DNA of 64,000 nt, from positions 186,484-250,483 of the forward strand of contig DDUU01000003.1 in the NCBI GenBank assembly GCA_002344965.1. Direction: 5' to 3'. Source of the DNA: Candidatus Tepidiaquacellales bacterium UBA2330. Its GTDB lineage: Bacteria; Bacteroidota; Ignavibacteria; Tepidaquicellales; Tepidaquicellaceae. Position numbers and translations under genes: made by a program. Shown here piece after piece: positions 28,536 to 37,675 of the stretch (within the stretch, counting starts at the first letter, position 1; each line of letters opens with the position of its first letter). The notes below the pieces were generated by a model. The model saw only the letters and a program-made list of their open reading frames with translations, had not been told where the DNA came from and did not search any database.

Positions 28536-28781
28536 ATGAATGCAGCAGTTATTATAAATTTTGTAACATCAGCAGTAACTTTTGTATTTGGTATTTTACT
28601 TGTTACCGGAATAGTTTTTCCCGGTGGTGAAGGAAGTACAAAACTCATGCTTGGTATTGTACTGTTAATTTACAGTGTCTATAGATTTATAAACTCATAT
28701 ACAAAATTGAAGCAAAATAAACTGATAGAAAACATTGAAAGACTTGAATCGGAAAGAGATAAATTTTTAAAGAATAAATGA
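28536..28781 (+). CDS. Small two-helix membrane protein of unknown function
   Basis: An 81-residue protein with two hydrophobic segments (AAVIINFVTSAVTFVFGILLVTGIVF and TKLMLGIVLLIYSVYRFI) and a charged coiled-coil-like tail (LKQNKLIENIERLESERDKFLKNK). I choose ATG 28536; the longer TTG start at 28518 lies inside a terminator. Its stop overlaps the next gene's ATG (ATGA), so it is coupled to the PstS-like gene. The same tonB / small protein / PstS-like / TPR order suggests a functional unit at the envelope. Confidence 0.75.
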   Translation: MNAAVIINFVTSAVTFVFGILLVTGIVFPGGEGSTKLMLGIVLLIYSVYRFINSYTKLKQNKLIENIERLESERDKFLKNK

Positions 28782-29740
28782 ACAAATCTTTAACAATACT
28801 GTTTTTTGTTTTCATTTTATTTTTATTTAAAGGATGTGATTTAGATGAGATAAAATCAGTCTCGACGTCCGGAGAAATGACAATTGCAGTTGATGAAAAT
28901 GTAGAGCCGTTAATGAAAGCGGAAATTGAGGAGTTTCAGAGGTTAAATCAGGAAGCAGTTGTAAAAATGATATCTGCTCCAACCAATAATGTAATTACAG
29001 ATTTACTTAATAAAGATGTGAAGTTTATTGTTTCTACAAGAAAACTTAATGCGGATGAGAAAGCTATTTCTGAAAAAAACAAACTTGAGATCACTGAGTA
29101 TCCAATTGCAGTTGACGGAATTGGGTTTATTGTAAATCCTAAAAATCCAATTTCAAGAGTTACTTCTGATGATCTAAAGAAGATACTTAACGGAGAATTT
29201 AAAAACTGGACAGATATAGTATCACAGGATGAAGATCAGAATTTAAAAGCTAAAACTTTTTTTAAAACCGCAAACAGTAATATAAAATTATTTATCCAGC
29301 GTAAAAATTCTTCAACTCATGATTATATCCTGGACAGTATATTAAAACAGACGCAGTATGTTAATTCCTCTGTAATTTGTTCCACATCGGCTCAAGTTAT
29401 TAAATCCGTCAGGGAGTTTGATAATTCTGTCGGAATAATAAATATGAACTGGCTTTCAACAGGAAATCACGATACAATTGATTCAACAGTAAAACCGCTC
29501 AGAGTTTCACTGATCAGGGAAAACGGAAAACAGGAAGATTTTACTGAATTTCATCAGGGACTTTTATTTAACGGCACTTATCCATACCGCAGAACAATAT
29601 ATGCAATTACTTCTGAAGTTGGAATCACCCTTGCTACAGGATTCATAATCTTTTTAACAAAGACAGACGGACAGAAAATTGTTTTGAAAAATAGTCTCGT
29701 TCCGGTAAATCAGCCGATCAGAACTATTCAGATTGATTGA
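28778..29740 (+). CDS. PstS-like periplasmic substrate-binding lipoprotein
   Basis: A 320-residue type II binding protein of the PstS/PBP-like family, with signal peptide and lipobox (FLFKGC, Cys20). Regions similar to PstS are GIGFIVNPKNPISRVTSDDLKKILNGEFKNW, KNSSTHDYILDSIL and IYAITSEVG. It lacks the GAGATFPYP opening and the ATP-binding partner genes, so it may not serve transport of phosphate. Homologues in Bacteroidota often lie next to tonB/exb and TPR genes, as here. Overlaps the preceding gene by 4 bases. Confidence 0.8.
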   Translation: MNKSLTILFFVFILFLFKGCDLDEIKSVSTSGEMTIAVDENVEPLMKAEIEEFQRLNQEAVVKMISAPTNNVITDLLNKDVKFIVSTRKLNADEKAISEKNKLEITEYPIAVDGIGFIVNPKNPISRVTSDDLKKILNGEFKNWTDIVSQDEDQNLKAKTFFKTANSNIKLFIQRKNSSTHDYILDSILKQTQYVNSSVICSTSAQVIKSVREFDNSVGIINMNWLSTGNHDTIDSTVKPLRVSLIRENGKQEDFTEFHQGLLFNGTYPYRRTIYAITSEVGITLATGFIIFLTKTDGQKIVLKNSLVPVNQPIRTIQID

Positions 29741-29778
29741 AGTTAAAGTATTATTTAAAATTAAAATTAAAAAATAAC

Positions 29779-31215
29779 ATGAACGCTATTATAAAAAAAT
29801 CTCTGTTGTTTTTATTCTTACTGGCAATTTCTTCAGAATTATATTCGAAAGGAAATATTGATGACGGTATAAAAGCAGCGCAGAGAGGAGATTATGTCAA
29901 AGCTGTAGAATTATTAAAAAATTCTGTAAAGTCTGAAGACAGTTACGAAGGATATTACTATTACGGATTAGCTTTAATGAACACAGGTTCTTTAAAGGAA
30001 GCGGAAAAAAATCTGAATCTGGCTTTAAAAAAGGATGACGAAGGAATCGGTGCTCTTACTACGATGGGAGATCTCTTCAGTTTAAAAAGAGATTATACCA
30101 AAGCTGATACTTATTACAAAAGAGCTCTGAAGTCGGAACCGGAAAATGTAGACGTTTTACTGGCACGAGCGAAAAATTTTAACAAAGCCGGAAAAGTGGA
30201 TGACGCAATTACGGCGTTAACTCTCGCTACTACAATCTCAAAAGATAATCCGAAAGTTTATGTCGGGCTCGGTGATTCTTATTATTACAGAAGAGCTTAT
30301 AAACCTGCAACTGATAATTATAATCTTGCTTTGAAAATTGACAAAAATAACGCCGGAGCATTTTATGGATTAGGTCTGGTTGAATTTAAAGAGAAAAATT
30401 ATAACGAAGCTCTTGATTATTATCAGAAATCCATAAGCGCAAATCCTAATTTTGCGGATGCATATCTTGAAAAGGGGAGACTGCTTTATTTTAATGAAAA
30501 TTATGATGAAGCTATGAAGTCTTTTGAAAAATATTCGTCACTTAAACCCGGCTCTCTGGATGGAGAAAGCTACATTGCAAAAACATTATACGGTCAGAAA
30601 AAATATGACGAAGCAATTTTAAAACTTCAGGATGTTATAGACAATAATCCCAATGAAGACCTTTCTTCTGCTTATAAATATATGGCTTATGTGTATCACG
30701 ATAAAGAGGAATATGATAAAGCTCTTGATTATTTTTCAAAAGTAGACAAAGAATTAATCGATCTTGAAGATCATATTATGCTTGCTAAAATATATTCAAG
30801 CAAAAACGAATACGGTAAAGCATATGAGAATATTAATCTTGCAATTGCGCATGACAGTCTTGATGACAATAATTATTATCAGCTTGGTATTATTCAGTTC
30901 AATGAAAAAAAATACAGTGAATCTATAGCAAGTTTTAATAAAGCGATTGAGCTCGGATCAAGGCAGCTTGCAGCGTATGTTTATAAAGGACTCTGTTTTT
31001 ATTCTCTGCAGAAATATGATGAAGCTTTAAAAGAATTTGACGCTGCGAATGCACTTGATGGTTCATATCTTCAGTCATGGCTGTGGAAAGCAAGGACGGA
31101 AGTTGCTCTTGGAAATATAGATGCAGCAAGAACAAGTTATCAAAAAGTTCTTGAGATTGAGCCAACTAACTCCAGCGCAAAAGAAGATCTGGAACTGCTT
31201 GATAAGAAACAATAG
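29779..31215 (+). CDS. TPR-repeat protein, exported
   Basis: A protein of about 478 residues made almost wholly of tetratricopeptide repeats (for example NAGAFYGLGLVEFKEKNYNEALDYYQKSISANPNFADAYLEKG and ALYVYKGLCFYSLQKYDEALKEFDAANAL-type units), probably twelve or so. I choose ATG 29779, which begins a clean signal peptide (IIKKSLLFLFLLAISSELYS); a TTG at 29737 would add 14 residues and overlap the upstream stop. TPRs scaffold protein complexes, here probably periplasmic. A terminator follows at 31250. Confidence 0.85.
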   Translation: MNAIIKKSLLFLFLLAISSELYSKGNIDDGIKAAQRGDYVKAVELLKNSVKSEDSYEGYYYYGLALMNTGSLKEAEKNLNLALKKDDEGIGALTTMGDLFSLKRDYTKADTYYKRALKSEPENVDVLLARAKNFNKAGKVDDAITALTLATTISKDNPKVYVGLGDSYYYRRAYKPATDNYNLALKIDKNNAGAFYGLGLVEFKEKNYNEALDYYQKSISANPNFADAYLEKGRLLYFNENYDEAMKSFEKYSSLKPGSLDGESYIAKTLYGQKKYDEAILKLQDVIDNNPNEDLSSAYKYMAYVYHDKEEYDKALDYFSKVDKELIDLEDHIMLAKIYSSKNEYGKAYENINLAIAHDSLDDNNYYQLGIIQFNEKKYSESIASFNKAIELGSRQLAAYVYKGLCFYSLQKYDEALKEFDAANALDGSYLQSWLWKARTEVALGNIDAARTSYQKVLEIEPTNSSAKEDLELLDKKQ

Positions 31216-31249
31216 TAAATTTAAATTTAGATTATATTTAGCTAAATTA

Positions 31250-31273
31250 ATGCGGTCTCTGACCGCATTTTTT
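31250..31273 (+). terminator. Rho-independent terminator after the TPR gene
   Basis: ATGCGGTC (31250-31257), a three-base loop, GACCGCAT (31261-31268) and a T-run. It closes the tonB-to-TPR unit. Confidence 0.88.
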
Positions 31274-31286
31274 ATAAAATTCTCAG

Positions 31287-32663
31287 ATGGATAAAATAAT
31301 AGAATACATTGAAAGCAATAAGGATAAATACATAGAAGATCTGAAAGTATTTTTAAGAATACCTTCCATAAGTACGAATCCGGAAAACAAAAATGATGTC
31401 AGAAATTGCGCTGAATATGTAGAGAGACAGTTGAAATCAATAGGGCTTGAAAACATTGCTGTTTATGAAACTCCCGGTCATCCTGTAGTTTACGGAGACT
31501 GGCTTAATGCAGGAGAAGATAAACCTACTATCCTGATTTACGGGCATTATGATGTGCAGCCTGTGGATCCGGTTAATCTATGGACAGATCCGCCTTTTGA
31601 ACCGACAGTAAGAGACGGTAATATTTATGCAAGAGGTTCTGCCGATGATAAAGGTCAGGTTTTTATACACATGAAGAGTATTGAAGCGCATTTAGTAAAT
31701 AACGGTAAACTTCCCGTCAATATAAAATTCTTAATAGAAGGTGAAGAAGAGATCGGAAGCGTCAACCTGGATGAATTCATTTTAAAAAATAAGTCTTTAC
31801 TGAAATGCGATTATGTTGTTGTTTCTGATTCAGCAATGTTTGATTATGATGTACCGTCCATATGTTACGGATTACGGGGACTTGCTTATATGCAGGTGGA
31901 AGTGACCGGACCAAACCGTGATCTGCATTCGGGTTCCTTTGGCGGCGCAGTAAATAATCCTATCAATGCACTTGCGCATATCATTGTAAAACTGAAAGAT
32001 GATAAGGGAAAAATTCTTATAGACGGATTTTATGATGACGTGCTTAAACTATCGGATAAAGAAAGAGAGGAGTTTAAAAAGCTACCGTTTAATGAAAAGA
32101 AATATATGGAAGAACTTGAAGTAAGCGAGTTATTCGGTGAAGAAGGATATACAACTCTTGAAAGAGCTTCCGCAAGACCTACGCTTGATTGTAACGGCAT
32201 ATGGGGAGGTTTTCAGGGAGAAGGTGCAAAGACAGTCCTTCCTTCTCAGGCAGGAGCAAAAATTTCTATGCGTCTTGTGCCAAATCAGGAACCGGAAAAA
32301 ATTGAAAAATTATTTACGGATTATGTCAAAAAGATTTCTCCTGATTCTGTTAAAGTAAAAGTTTTACCATTACACGGAGGCAAAGGAGCTATCACTCCAA
32401 TAGATTCACCGGCAATTGATGCAGCTGTCGAAGCGCTTAGGTTGGGATTTGGTAAAACTCCCGTTTTTACCAGAGAAGGCGGATCTATTCCGGTTGTTAA
32501 TACTTTTCAGACTCTTCTCGGAGCGGATACTATCCTCCTGGGATTCGGTCTTCCAGATGAAAATGCGCATTCCCCGGACGAACATTTGAATCTGAGTAAT
32601 TTTCAAAGAGGTATTCTAAGCATTGCTCACTATTTTAACGAATTATCAAAAATTAAAAAATAA
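31287..32663 (+). CDS. M20 family dipeptidase
   Basis: A 458-residue zinc metallopeptidase of the M20A/dipeptidase branch. Metal ligands and catalytic residues are visible: ILIYGHYDVQPVD (His ligand and Asp), ARGSADDKGQ (bridging Asp), EGEEEIGS (catalytic Glu and Glu ligand), DLHSGSFGG, and the late His in PDENAHSPDEHL. The family cleaves dipeptides or acylated amino acids in the cytoplasm. It starts at ATG 31287, just past the terminator, and is followed after 5 bases by the DUF3098 gene. Confidence 0.95.
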   Translation: MDKIIEYIESNKDKYIEDLKVFLRIPSISTNPENKNDVRNCAEYVERQLKSIGLENIAVYETPGHPVVYGDWLNAGEDKPTILIYGHYDVQPVDPVNLWTDPPFEPTVRDGNIYARGSADDKGQVFIHMKSIEAHLVNNGKLPVNIKFLIEGEEEIGSVNLDEFILKNKSLLKCDYVVVSDSAMFDYDVPSICYGLRGLAYMQVEVTGPNRDLHSGSFGGAVNNPINALAHIIVKLKDDKGKILIDGFYDDVLKLSDKEREEFKKLPFNEKKYMEELEVSELFGEEGYTTLERASARPTLDCNGIWGGFQGEGAKTVLPSQAGAKISMRLVPNQEPEKIEKLFTDYVKKISPDSVKVKVLPLHGGKGAITPIDSPAIDAAVEALRLGFGKTPVFTREGGSIPVVNTFQTLLGADTILLGFGLPDENAHSPDEHLNLSNFQRGILSIAHYFNELSKIKK

Positions 32664-32668
32664 TTTTA

Positions 32669-33016
32669 ATGGCAAAAACTAAACAGCAAAATTTACAGGC
32701 TATAAAATCAAAGAAACAAAAAAGGGACCAGAGTCATCTGCATTTTGCAATGACTTCAAAAAATTATTACATTATAGGAGCAGGTATTTTTCTGATAATT
32801 CTTGGATATATTTTAATGAATGAAAATTCCGTATCCGGATTTTTACCTACTGTCATAGCTCCTATACTTCTTGTTGCGGGATATTGTGTAGTGATCCCGG
32901 CGGGAATTCTATATAAAGGAAAAGAATTAGCATCTGAGGAAACAGTAATAGAAACGCAAAAGCAGGAAAGTAAAACTAATGTTTCAACCTCTTCTTCAAA
33001 TGTGAAGACTGCTTAA
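32669..33016 (+). CDS. DUF3098 small membrane protein
   Basis: A 115-residue protein with a basic N-terminus (KSKKQKRDQSHLHF), then two membrane helices (YYIIGAGIFLIILGYILM and VIAPILLVAGYCVVIPAGILY). The pairing and the PxxL..GYC..IP pattern fit DUF3098, a family common in Bacteroidota with no known role. It follows the M20 gene closely and precedes ssrA. Confidence 0.75.
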   Translation: MAKTKQQNLQAIKSKKQKRDQSHLHFAMTSKNYYIIGAGIFLIILGYILMNENSVSGFLPTVIAPILLVAGYCVVIPAGILYKGKELASEETVIETQKQESKTNVSTSSSNVKTA

Positions 33017-33040
33017 TTTAAAATTGTTCTTAAAAATTTC

Positions 33041-33402
33041 GGGAATGCAACGGTTTCGACGGAAAGAAAGATGTTTAGAACTGCATTTAGTGTTGCTGCT
33101 ACCACTTTAAAAAAGCAGAAAACAATAAAAAACAATAACGTAGAAAATAACTACGCAATGGCTGCTTAATTTAAAGCAACCTCTCTTCATGAGTTCCCGC
33201 TTATCGGAATTTTTGAAGTGATCATTTAGATAAGATAGTCCCGGATGTCTTCTGAGCGTCCGGGATGAAAATAAATCAGAATAGCAATTTGACCGGTCAG
33301 TCTTTCGAATGGTGAATTGTGAAACTTACAGGAAAAGACTAAAAATGTAGACGTTTTAATGGTCTTCTTTTCGGACCCGAGTTCGACTCTCGGCATTTCC
33401 AC
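33041..33402 (+). ncRNA. ssrA: Transfer-messenger RNA (tmRNA)
   Basis: tmRNA rescues stalled ribosomes and tags the nascent protein for degradation. The 5' end GGGAATGCAACGGTTTCGAC is diagnostic, and GGGAAUGC (33041-33048) pairs with GCATTTCC (33393-33400) to form the tRNA-like acceptor. The T-arm GAGTTCGACTCTC lies at 33379-33391. CCA is not fully encoded (ACT after the stem). The tag frame reads ...KNNNVENNYAMAA and stops with TAA at 33167-33169; the resume codon is not certain. The 3' end abuts the convergent glycosyltransferase gene. Confidence 0.95.
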
Positions 33403-33403
33403 T

Positions 33404-34378
33404 TTATATAAGGGGAAGTATATTATGGATTTTTTCCGGAATGCTTCCCTTTTTTATTCCTTCCAGATTGTTTTCATTTCCTGAAAAAATTACTTCCTGA
33501 TTATCCGAAAGCGGTCTGAATTTTTCATAATTCCAGTTTACATTTGAGTAAATCGCCACAATAGGTTTATTTAAAGCCGAACAAACATGCACTGCTGAAG
33601 TATCCGGTGTAACTATTAAGTCGCATAATTTTATCAATGCTGCAAATTCAAAAAAACTATCCGGTAATATCTGATTAATTTTATATTTTTCAGACCGGTT
33701 TATTATTGTCTCAATTTCATTCTGATCATTTTTAATACCGGTGATTAATATATTAAAGTTACTTTCTAATTTTAAATCATCAATAATTTCAATCCACATA
33801 TCTGAACTTAGCTGACGGTTTTCGCTTCCTGCTGAGAAGTTAATTAAAATATTTTTCAATCCATTGAACTTACTCATCTTCTCTTCTGCAGTTTTTAAAG
33901 CAGTATCAGGAATTACAATTTCGGGCTTAATAAAATTACTGAATGTTTCATCAGAGTTTTTAAAAAAATTGATCGGTGATAAATTAATATCTATTGCGTG
34001 GCTACCGTAATTAAAATTATTTAATGAATCTGAAAATATCGGGATATCATAATTATAACCTAATGATCTGTTAGGTTTTACTTTTTTTACCAGGAGAGAA
34101 GCGGTATTGGAATACATGTTTTTGGTATCTATCCAGTAATCAATTCGGGCGGATCTTAGAGTTACTATTGATTTTAAAGCGGAAATATTTTTTTTGAATA
34201 TAATTACCTTATCTACTGAAGAGTGCAGCTCCGGTATAAAATAATTTTTTTCCGAAGCAAGAACCGTAATCTCGTGCTCCGGAAAAATATTTTTAATTTT
34301 TGAAAACAGGGGAGTAGTCAGTATCATGTCTCCGATCTTACCAATCTGAACAATGACTATTGATTTATTTATCTTCAA
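33404..34378 (-). CDS. Glycosyltransferase family 9 (heptosyltransferase-like)
   Basis: A 324-residue GT9 enzyme, related to the WaaC/WaaF heptosyltransferases that extend the lipopolysaccharide core. Seen: VQIGKIGDMILTTPLFSKIKNIFPEHEITVLA at the N-terminus, NILINFSAGSENRQLSSDMW, and the nucleotide-sugar site LCDLIVTPDTSAVHVCSALNKPIVAIYS. The actual sugar is not known. It begins 9 bases after yidC and probably is the last gene of the rpmH-rnpA-yidD-yidC operon. Confidence 0.88.
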   Translation of the reverse strand: MKINKSIVIVQIGKIGDMILTTPLFSKIKNIFPEHEITVLASEKNYFIPELHSSVDKVIIFKKNISALKSIVTLRSARIDYWIDTKNMYSNTASLLVKKVKPNRSLGYNYDIPIFSDSLNNFNYGSHAIDINLSPINFFKNSDETFSNFIKPEIVIPDTALKTAEEKMSKFNGLKNILINFSAGSENRQLSSDMWIEIIDDLKLESNFNILITGIKNDQNEIETIINRSEKYKINQILPDSFFEFAALIKLCDLIVTPDTSAVHVCSALNKPIVAIYSNVNWNYEKFRPLSDNQEVIFSGNENNLEGIKKGSIPEKIHNILPLI

Positions 34379-34387
34379 AACATTAGC

Positions 34388-36244
34388 CTATTTCTTGAGC
34401 TTCTTTTGACTTTTTTGAGTTGCATTTCCGTTTTTACTCTCAGTCACTGCAGCTTTGACTGTTTTCATTCCGTCTTCTGTATTATCCTCTTTTTTCTTTG
34501 TGTACCACTGCTGAATAATTGTGAAAAGGTTAAATGAGAAATAATATAGGTTCAGACCGGAAGGAAAACTGAAAAACAAAAGTGTCAGCATGATCGGCAT
34601 AATATAAACAAGTGCTTTCTGTTTGGGATCTGTCATTGTCATTTTCTGCTGTATGAACATTGTAATACCCATCAGTAATGCAATGCCGGAGATTTCATTA
34701 ATACCGAACAGCGGGATCTTGAAAGGAAGAGTGAGTATCACATCCGGCGCTGAAAGATCTTTTATCCAGAGAAAGCTGGCATGTCTTAACTCTATGGTTG
34801 AATTAAATACACCAAAAAGCGCATAAAGAATCGGCAGCTGCAGAAGCATAGGAAGACAGCCTCCGGCAGGATTTATCTTTTCTTCCTTATACAGTTTCAT
34901 GATCTGCTGATTTGCTTTTACCGGATCATCCTTATATTTTTCCCTTATTGCCGTAATTTTAGGATTTATCTGTGAAAGTTTCTTCATAGAGTTCATCTGT
35001 GTCTTTGTCAGCGGATTCAAAACTATTTTCAGCAGAAGCGCAAACAAAATAATTACAAGTCCCCAGCTTGGAATAAAAGAATGTAAAAATAAAAACACCG
35101 GAAGTATCATATACTGAGCTATCGGTCTGACAATAAAGTCAAGAGAAAATCTTAATGTCTTTTCAAGTTCGAGTGAATATGATTTTAAAAGACTGTAATC
35201 AAGCGGAGTAATTAATATTTTAAAAGTAGAATTCTCAAGTCCGGGATTTTTAATATCCATTTTAACTGCGATGGAATAGTTTTCAAGAATACCCTGATCT
35301 TTCAGATTTTCCTTATATCCTGAAAGATAAGCTCCGTCGCCTTTTCTGCCTTCCGGAATTATGAACAGACCGAAATATTTTGTTCTCATACTTACATAAT
35401 CAGTATTACCGTTAAGGTCTTCCTTATAAGATTCCTGATCGTCGGTTGCATCAATGTATTCAAGCTCTCCGCCCATGTGAGCTGATGCTTCTGCAAAAGT
35501 GGCTTCCTGATCGCTTCTGAATTCTGTCATGTTAAGTGAAGATTCCCAAACGACCTGATATTTATTGTCCGAAATAAATTTTCCGGGGTTTATAAATTCG
35601 TAATTAACATCAAATTCATATTTGTCCGGATAAAAGCTGTAAGTTTTAATAATTTTTTCGGTACTGTCTTCTGAAATTATCAGAGTGAATTTCAGCTTAA
35701 ATGCTCCGTCTCCCGTTATTTCAACTTTCTGTCCGTTCTCATAATCCGAATTAAAAACAAAATCTTTTGTATTTATTGATCTTCCTTCTCTGGATGTGAA
35801 CAGCAGATGTAACTCTTTGCCTTTTTTCCAGTCCACAAGCTGAAGCGGCTTTTTTTCCCAGGTCTCTGTATTTTTTATGGTGTACATTTTCAGACCCCCA
35901 CCGTAATTGGTGAATTCAATTTCCGTTAGATCATTGGAAACCGTAATAGTCTTTTCGTTTTCAGCGCCCGGAAACTTTATAGATTTTGTATAAAATTTAC
36001 TGCCGTAAACTAATTTTAGAGAATCTTCAAGTGCAGAAGAGCTTTTAACGGTATCTTTCAGATTCAAAGTATCTTCAGTTATTACTGGATTTGTCGAGCC
36101 GTGTTTTTCCGTTGAAGTTATTGAAGTGTCCTGAGGCTTTTTCGTATTCTGCTGTATTTTTTGCTGATTAGCGGAATTCCAGTATAGCCATATCATCAGT
36201 ACGATGCCGATTAATATAAAACCAAATACCGATCTTTTATCCAT
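34388..36244 (-). CDS. yidC: Membrane protein insertase YidC
   Basis: YidC inserts and folds inner-membrane proteins alone or with SecYEG. The 618-residue, Gram-negative-type protein has an N-terminal membrane anchor (VFGFILIGIVLMIWLYW), a large periplasmic beta-domain (about 80-370), and the conserved five-helix core: WGLVIILFALLLKIVLNPLTKTQMNSMKKL with the hydrophilic-groove Arg region nearby, the cytoplasmic helical hairpin KYKDDPVKANQQIMKLYKEEKINPAGGCLPMLLQLPILYALF, and a Lys-rich tail. Positioned after yidD as in most bacteria. Confidence 0.97.
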   Translation of the reverse strand: MDKRSVFGFILIGIVLMIWLYWNSANQQKIQQNTKKPQDTSITSTEKHGSTNPVITEDTLNLKDTVKSSSALEDSLKLVYGSKFYTKSIKFPGAENEKTITVSNDLTEIEFTNYGGGLKMYTIKNTETWEKKPLQLVDWKKGKELHLLFTSREGRSINTKDFVFNSDYENGQKVEITGDGAFKLKFTLIISEDSTEKIIKTYSFYPDKYEFDVNYEFINPGKFISDNKYQVVWESSLNMTEFRSDQEATFAEASAHMGGELEYIDATDDQESYKEDLNGNTDYVSMRTKYFGLFIIPEGRKGDGAYLSGYKENLKDQGILENYSIAVKMDIKNPGLENSTFKILITPLDYSLLKSYSLELEKTLRFSLDFIVRPIAQYMILPVFLFLHSFIPSWGLVIILFALLLKIVLNPLTKTQMNSMKKLSQINPKITAIREKYKDDPVKANQQIMKLYKEEKINPAGGCLPMLLQLPILYALFGVFNSTIELRHASFLWIKDLSAPDVILTLPFKIPLFGINEISGIALLMGITMFIQQKMTMTDPKQKALVYIMPIMLTLLFFSFPSGLNLYYFSFNLFTIIQQWYTKKKEDNTEDGMKTVKAAVTESKNGNATQKSQKKLKK

Positions 36245-36272
36245 TTATAATTTTTATATTGTAAAGATTAGA

Positions 36273-36539
36273 TTAAAATTTATTTAATTTCTGAAAAATA
36301 TAATTTTGTTTTTCCGGACGGTCTTCCGGCTGCGGGACAGGATCATAGCCGCATTTGCAAAAAGGATTGCATCTCAAAATTCTTCTGACGGTGAGATAAC
36401 TTCCCTTAAAAAATCCGTGAACTCTAAATGCTTCAATACTGTATTCCGAGCACGTAGGTTCAAACCGGCAAGAATCAGGAAGTAAGGGCGAAATAAAAAC
36501 CCGGTAAAATCTTATAATATATATAGCAATAATTCTCAA
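36273..36539 (-). CDS. yidD: Membrane protein insertion efficiency factor YidD
   Basis: An 88-residue protein with the family's invariant block RFYRVFISPLLPDSCRFEPTCSEYSIEAFRVHGFFKGSYLTVRRILRCNPFCKCGYDPVP, including its cysteines. YidD assists YidC-dependent insertion. It overlaps the rnpA 3' end by 4 bases, which supports coupling, and lies 28 bases before yidC. Confidence 0.96.
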   Translation of the reverse strand: MRIIAIYIIRFYRVFISPLLPDSCRFEPTCSEYSIEAFRVHGFFKGSYLTVRRILRCNPFCKCGYDPVPQPEDRPEKQNYIFQKLNKF

Positions 36540-36994
36540 CTATATTTCTCTGTAATATATAACTCTATTTTTGAATTCAGTATTTTCATTTCATTTCCCA
36601 AAAAAGACATTTTAGTAAGAGGAAATTCCTTAAAATAATTATAACCGTTTTGGGTAAGTGTATAAACCACATATATAATTTTTCCTTTTACTTCCGTATC
36701 GATTTTATATAATCTGCAGGATTCCCTTAACAATCTCTTAAGTCTGTTGCGGAAAAATGATTTACTGACTGATTTTTTAGCAATAATAAAGCCCACTTTT
36801 ACATTTTGAGTATCAAGCGGGCTGAATATTTTTTTATTAAGTGGCTCTTTTTCTTTCGAATGAATGTATGCTTTAACTAACCCGGTCTGAATTATTTTGG
36901 AGTCATTCAGTATTTCAGAAAAAATTTTGTATCCGCGGATGATATTTTTTCTTTTAAGACTTCTGTCTCCGTTAGAATTATCAGATTTTTTCAT
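36536..36994 (-). CDS. rnpA: Ribonuclease P protein component RnpA
   Basis: The protein cofactor of RNase P, which matures tRNA 5' ends. At 152 residues it is slightly long. The RNR motif region is VKVGFIIAKKSVSKSFFRNRLKRLLRESCRLYK, and the N-terminus has RKNIIRGYKIFSEIL as usual for the family. Gene order rpmH-rnpA-yidD-yidC confirms the assignment. Start ATG at 36992-36994. Confidence 0.93.
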   Translation of the reverse strand: MKKSDNSNGDRSLKRKNIIRGYKIFSEILNDSKIIQTGLVKAYIHSKEKEPLNKKIFSPLDTQNVKVGFIIAKKSVSKSFFRNRLKRLLRESCRLYKIDTEVKGKIIYVVYTLTQNGYNYFKEFPLTKMSFLGNEMKILNSKIELYITEKYS

Positions 36995-37022
36995 CAGGAA
37001 AAATCATTTTCCCTTTTGACAA

Positions 37023-37181
37023 TTACGGGTGTCTTGTAAATTCATCACTGACAGTAAGTTTCTTTCTGCCTTTAGCTCTTCTTCGCGCAAGAACTTTCCT
37101 GCCGTTTTTTGTAGCCATTCTCTCTCTGAAGCCGTGCTTATTTTTTCTCTTTCTGTTACTTGGTTGATATGTCCTTTTCAT
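37023..37181 (-). CDS. rpmH: 50S ribosomal protein L34
   Basis: A 52-codon gene too short for many gene callers. The minus strand from 37181 encodes MKRTYQPSNRKRKNKHGF, then RERMATKNGRKVLARRRAKGRKKLTVS, the textbook L34 sequence, ending at TAA (37023-37025). It is the first gene of the rnpA-yidD-yidC operon, 28 bases ahead of rnpA. Confidence 0.97.
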   Translation of the reverse strand: MKRTYQPSNRKRKNKHGFRERMATKNGRKVLARRRAKGRKKLTVSDEFTRHP

Positions 37182-37675
37182 TTCAGTTTTTTATAAATAA
37201 GTTTCAAAAATACTCATATTAATGAAAAATAACAAGGAATTGATTTACCCTCAGTCAGGAATTTTTTCACATCCGTCCAAAAAATTAGCTTTTAAGTTAA
37301 AGTTAAGCTTTCCTTAACGTAATTTTTTTTGAGAGATCAAAAAAAGAGCCAAAAAAAATCTCATCTGCTGAAAATTGCCGAAATTAATTTTACAATTGCT
37401 TTAAATTTCCAACTCAATATTTGATGCGCATATTTTACAGACAAGGAAGTTTTATAAACGCAATTGCTCATGAATTTTTTTTCGGCAGTTTTTCAAAGGC
37501 GTTAATTTTTATAAGTATAAAAGAAAACTTAAAGTTTTAAAAAATCTCATATTTAATTTTACTTTATGAAATGTTTTGGACAACACTGAGTATTTTATTT
37601 CCCGAAAGAAAATACTGCGTTTCTATTTTAAAATATAAGGTTTAAATTGCCGAAAATAAATTTTTACAATTCCGG
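37182..37675. other. Divergent intergenic region between rpmH and the symporter
   Basis: About 495 AT-rich bases between divergent genes. It contains an imperfect direct repeat: AATTGCCGAAATTAATTTTA followed by CAATT at 37373-37397, and AATTGCCGAAAATAAA followed by TTTTTACAATT at 37645-37671. The second copy ends 4 bases before the symporter ATG. Each is bounded by AATTG/CAATT. No gene seen. Although rpmH often borders oriC, I find no dnaA and no cluster of DnaA boxes here. Confidence 0.5.

Noticed and set aside
37182..37675. Replication origin next to rpmH
   Set aside because: No dnaA, no cluster of DnaA boxes and no obvious iteron set; only AT richness and the common rpmH neighbourhood suggest it.
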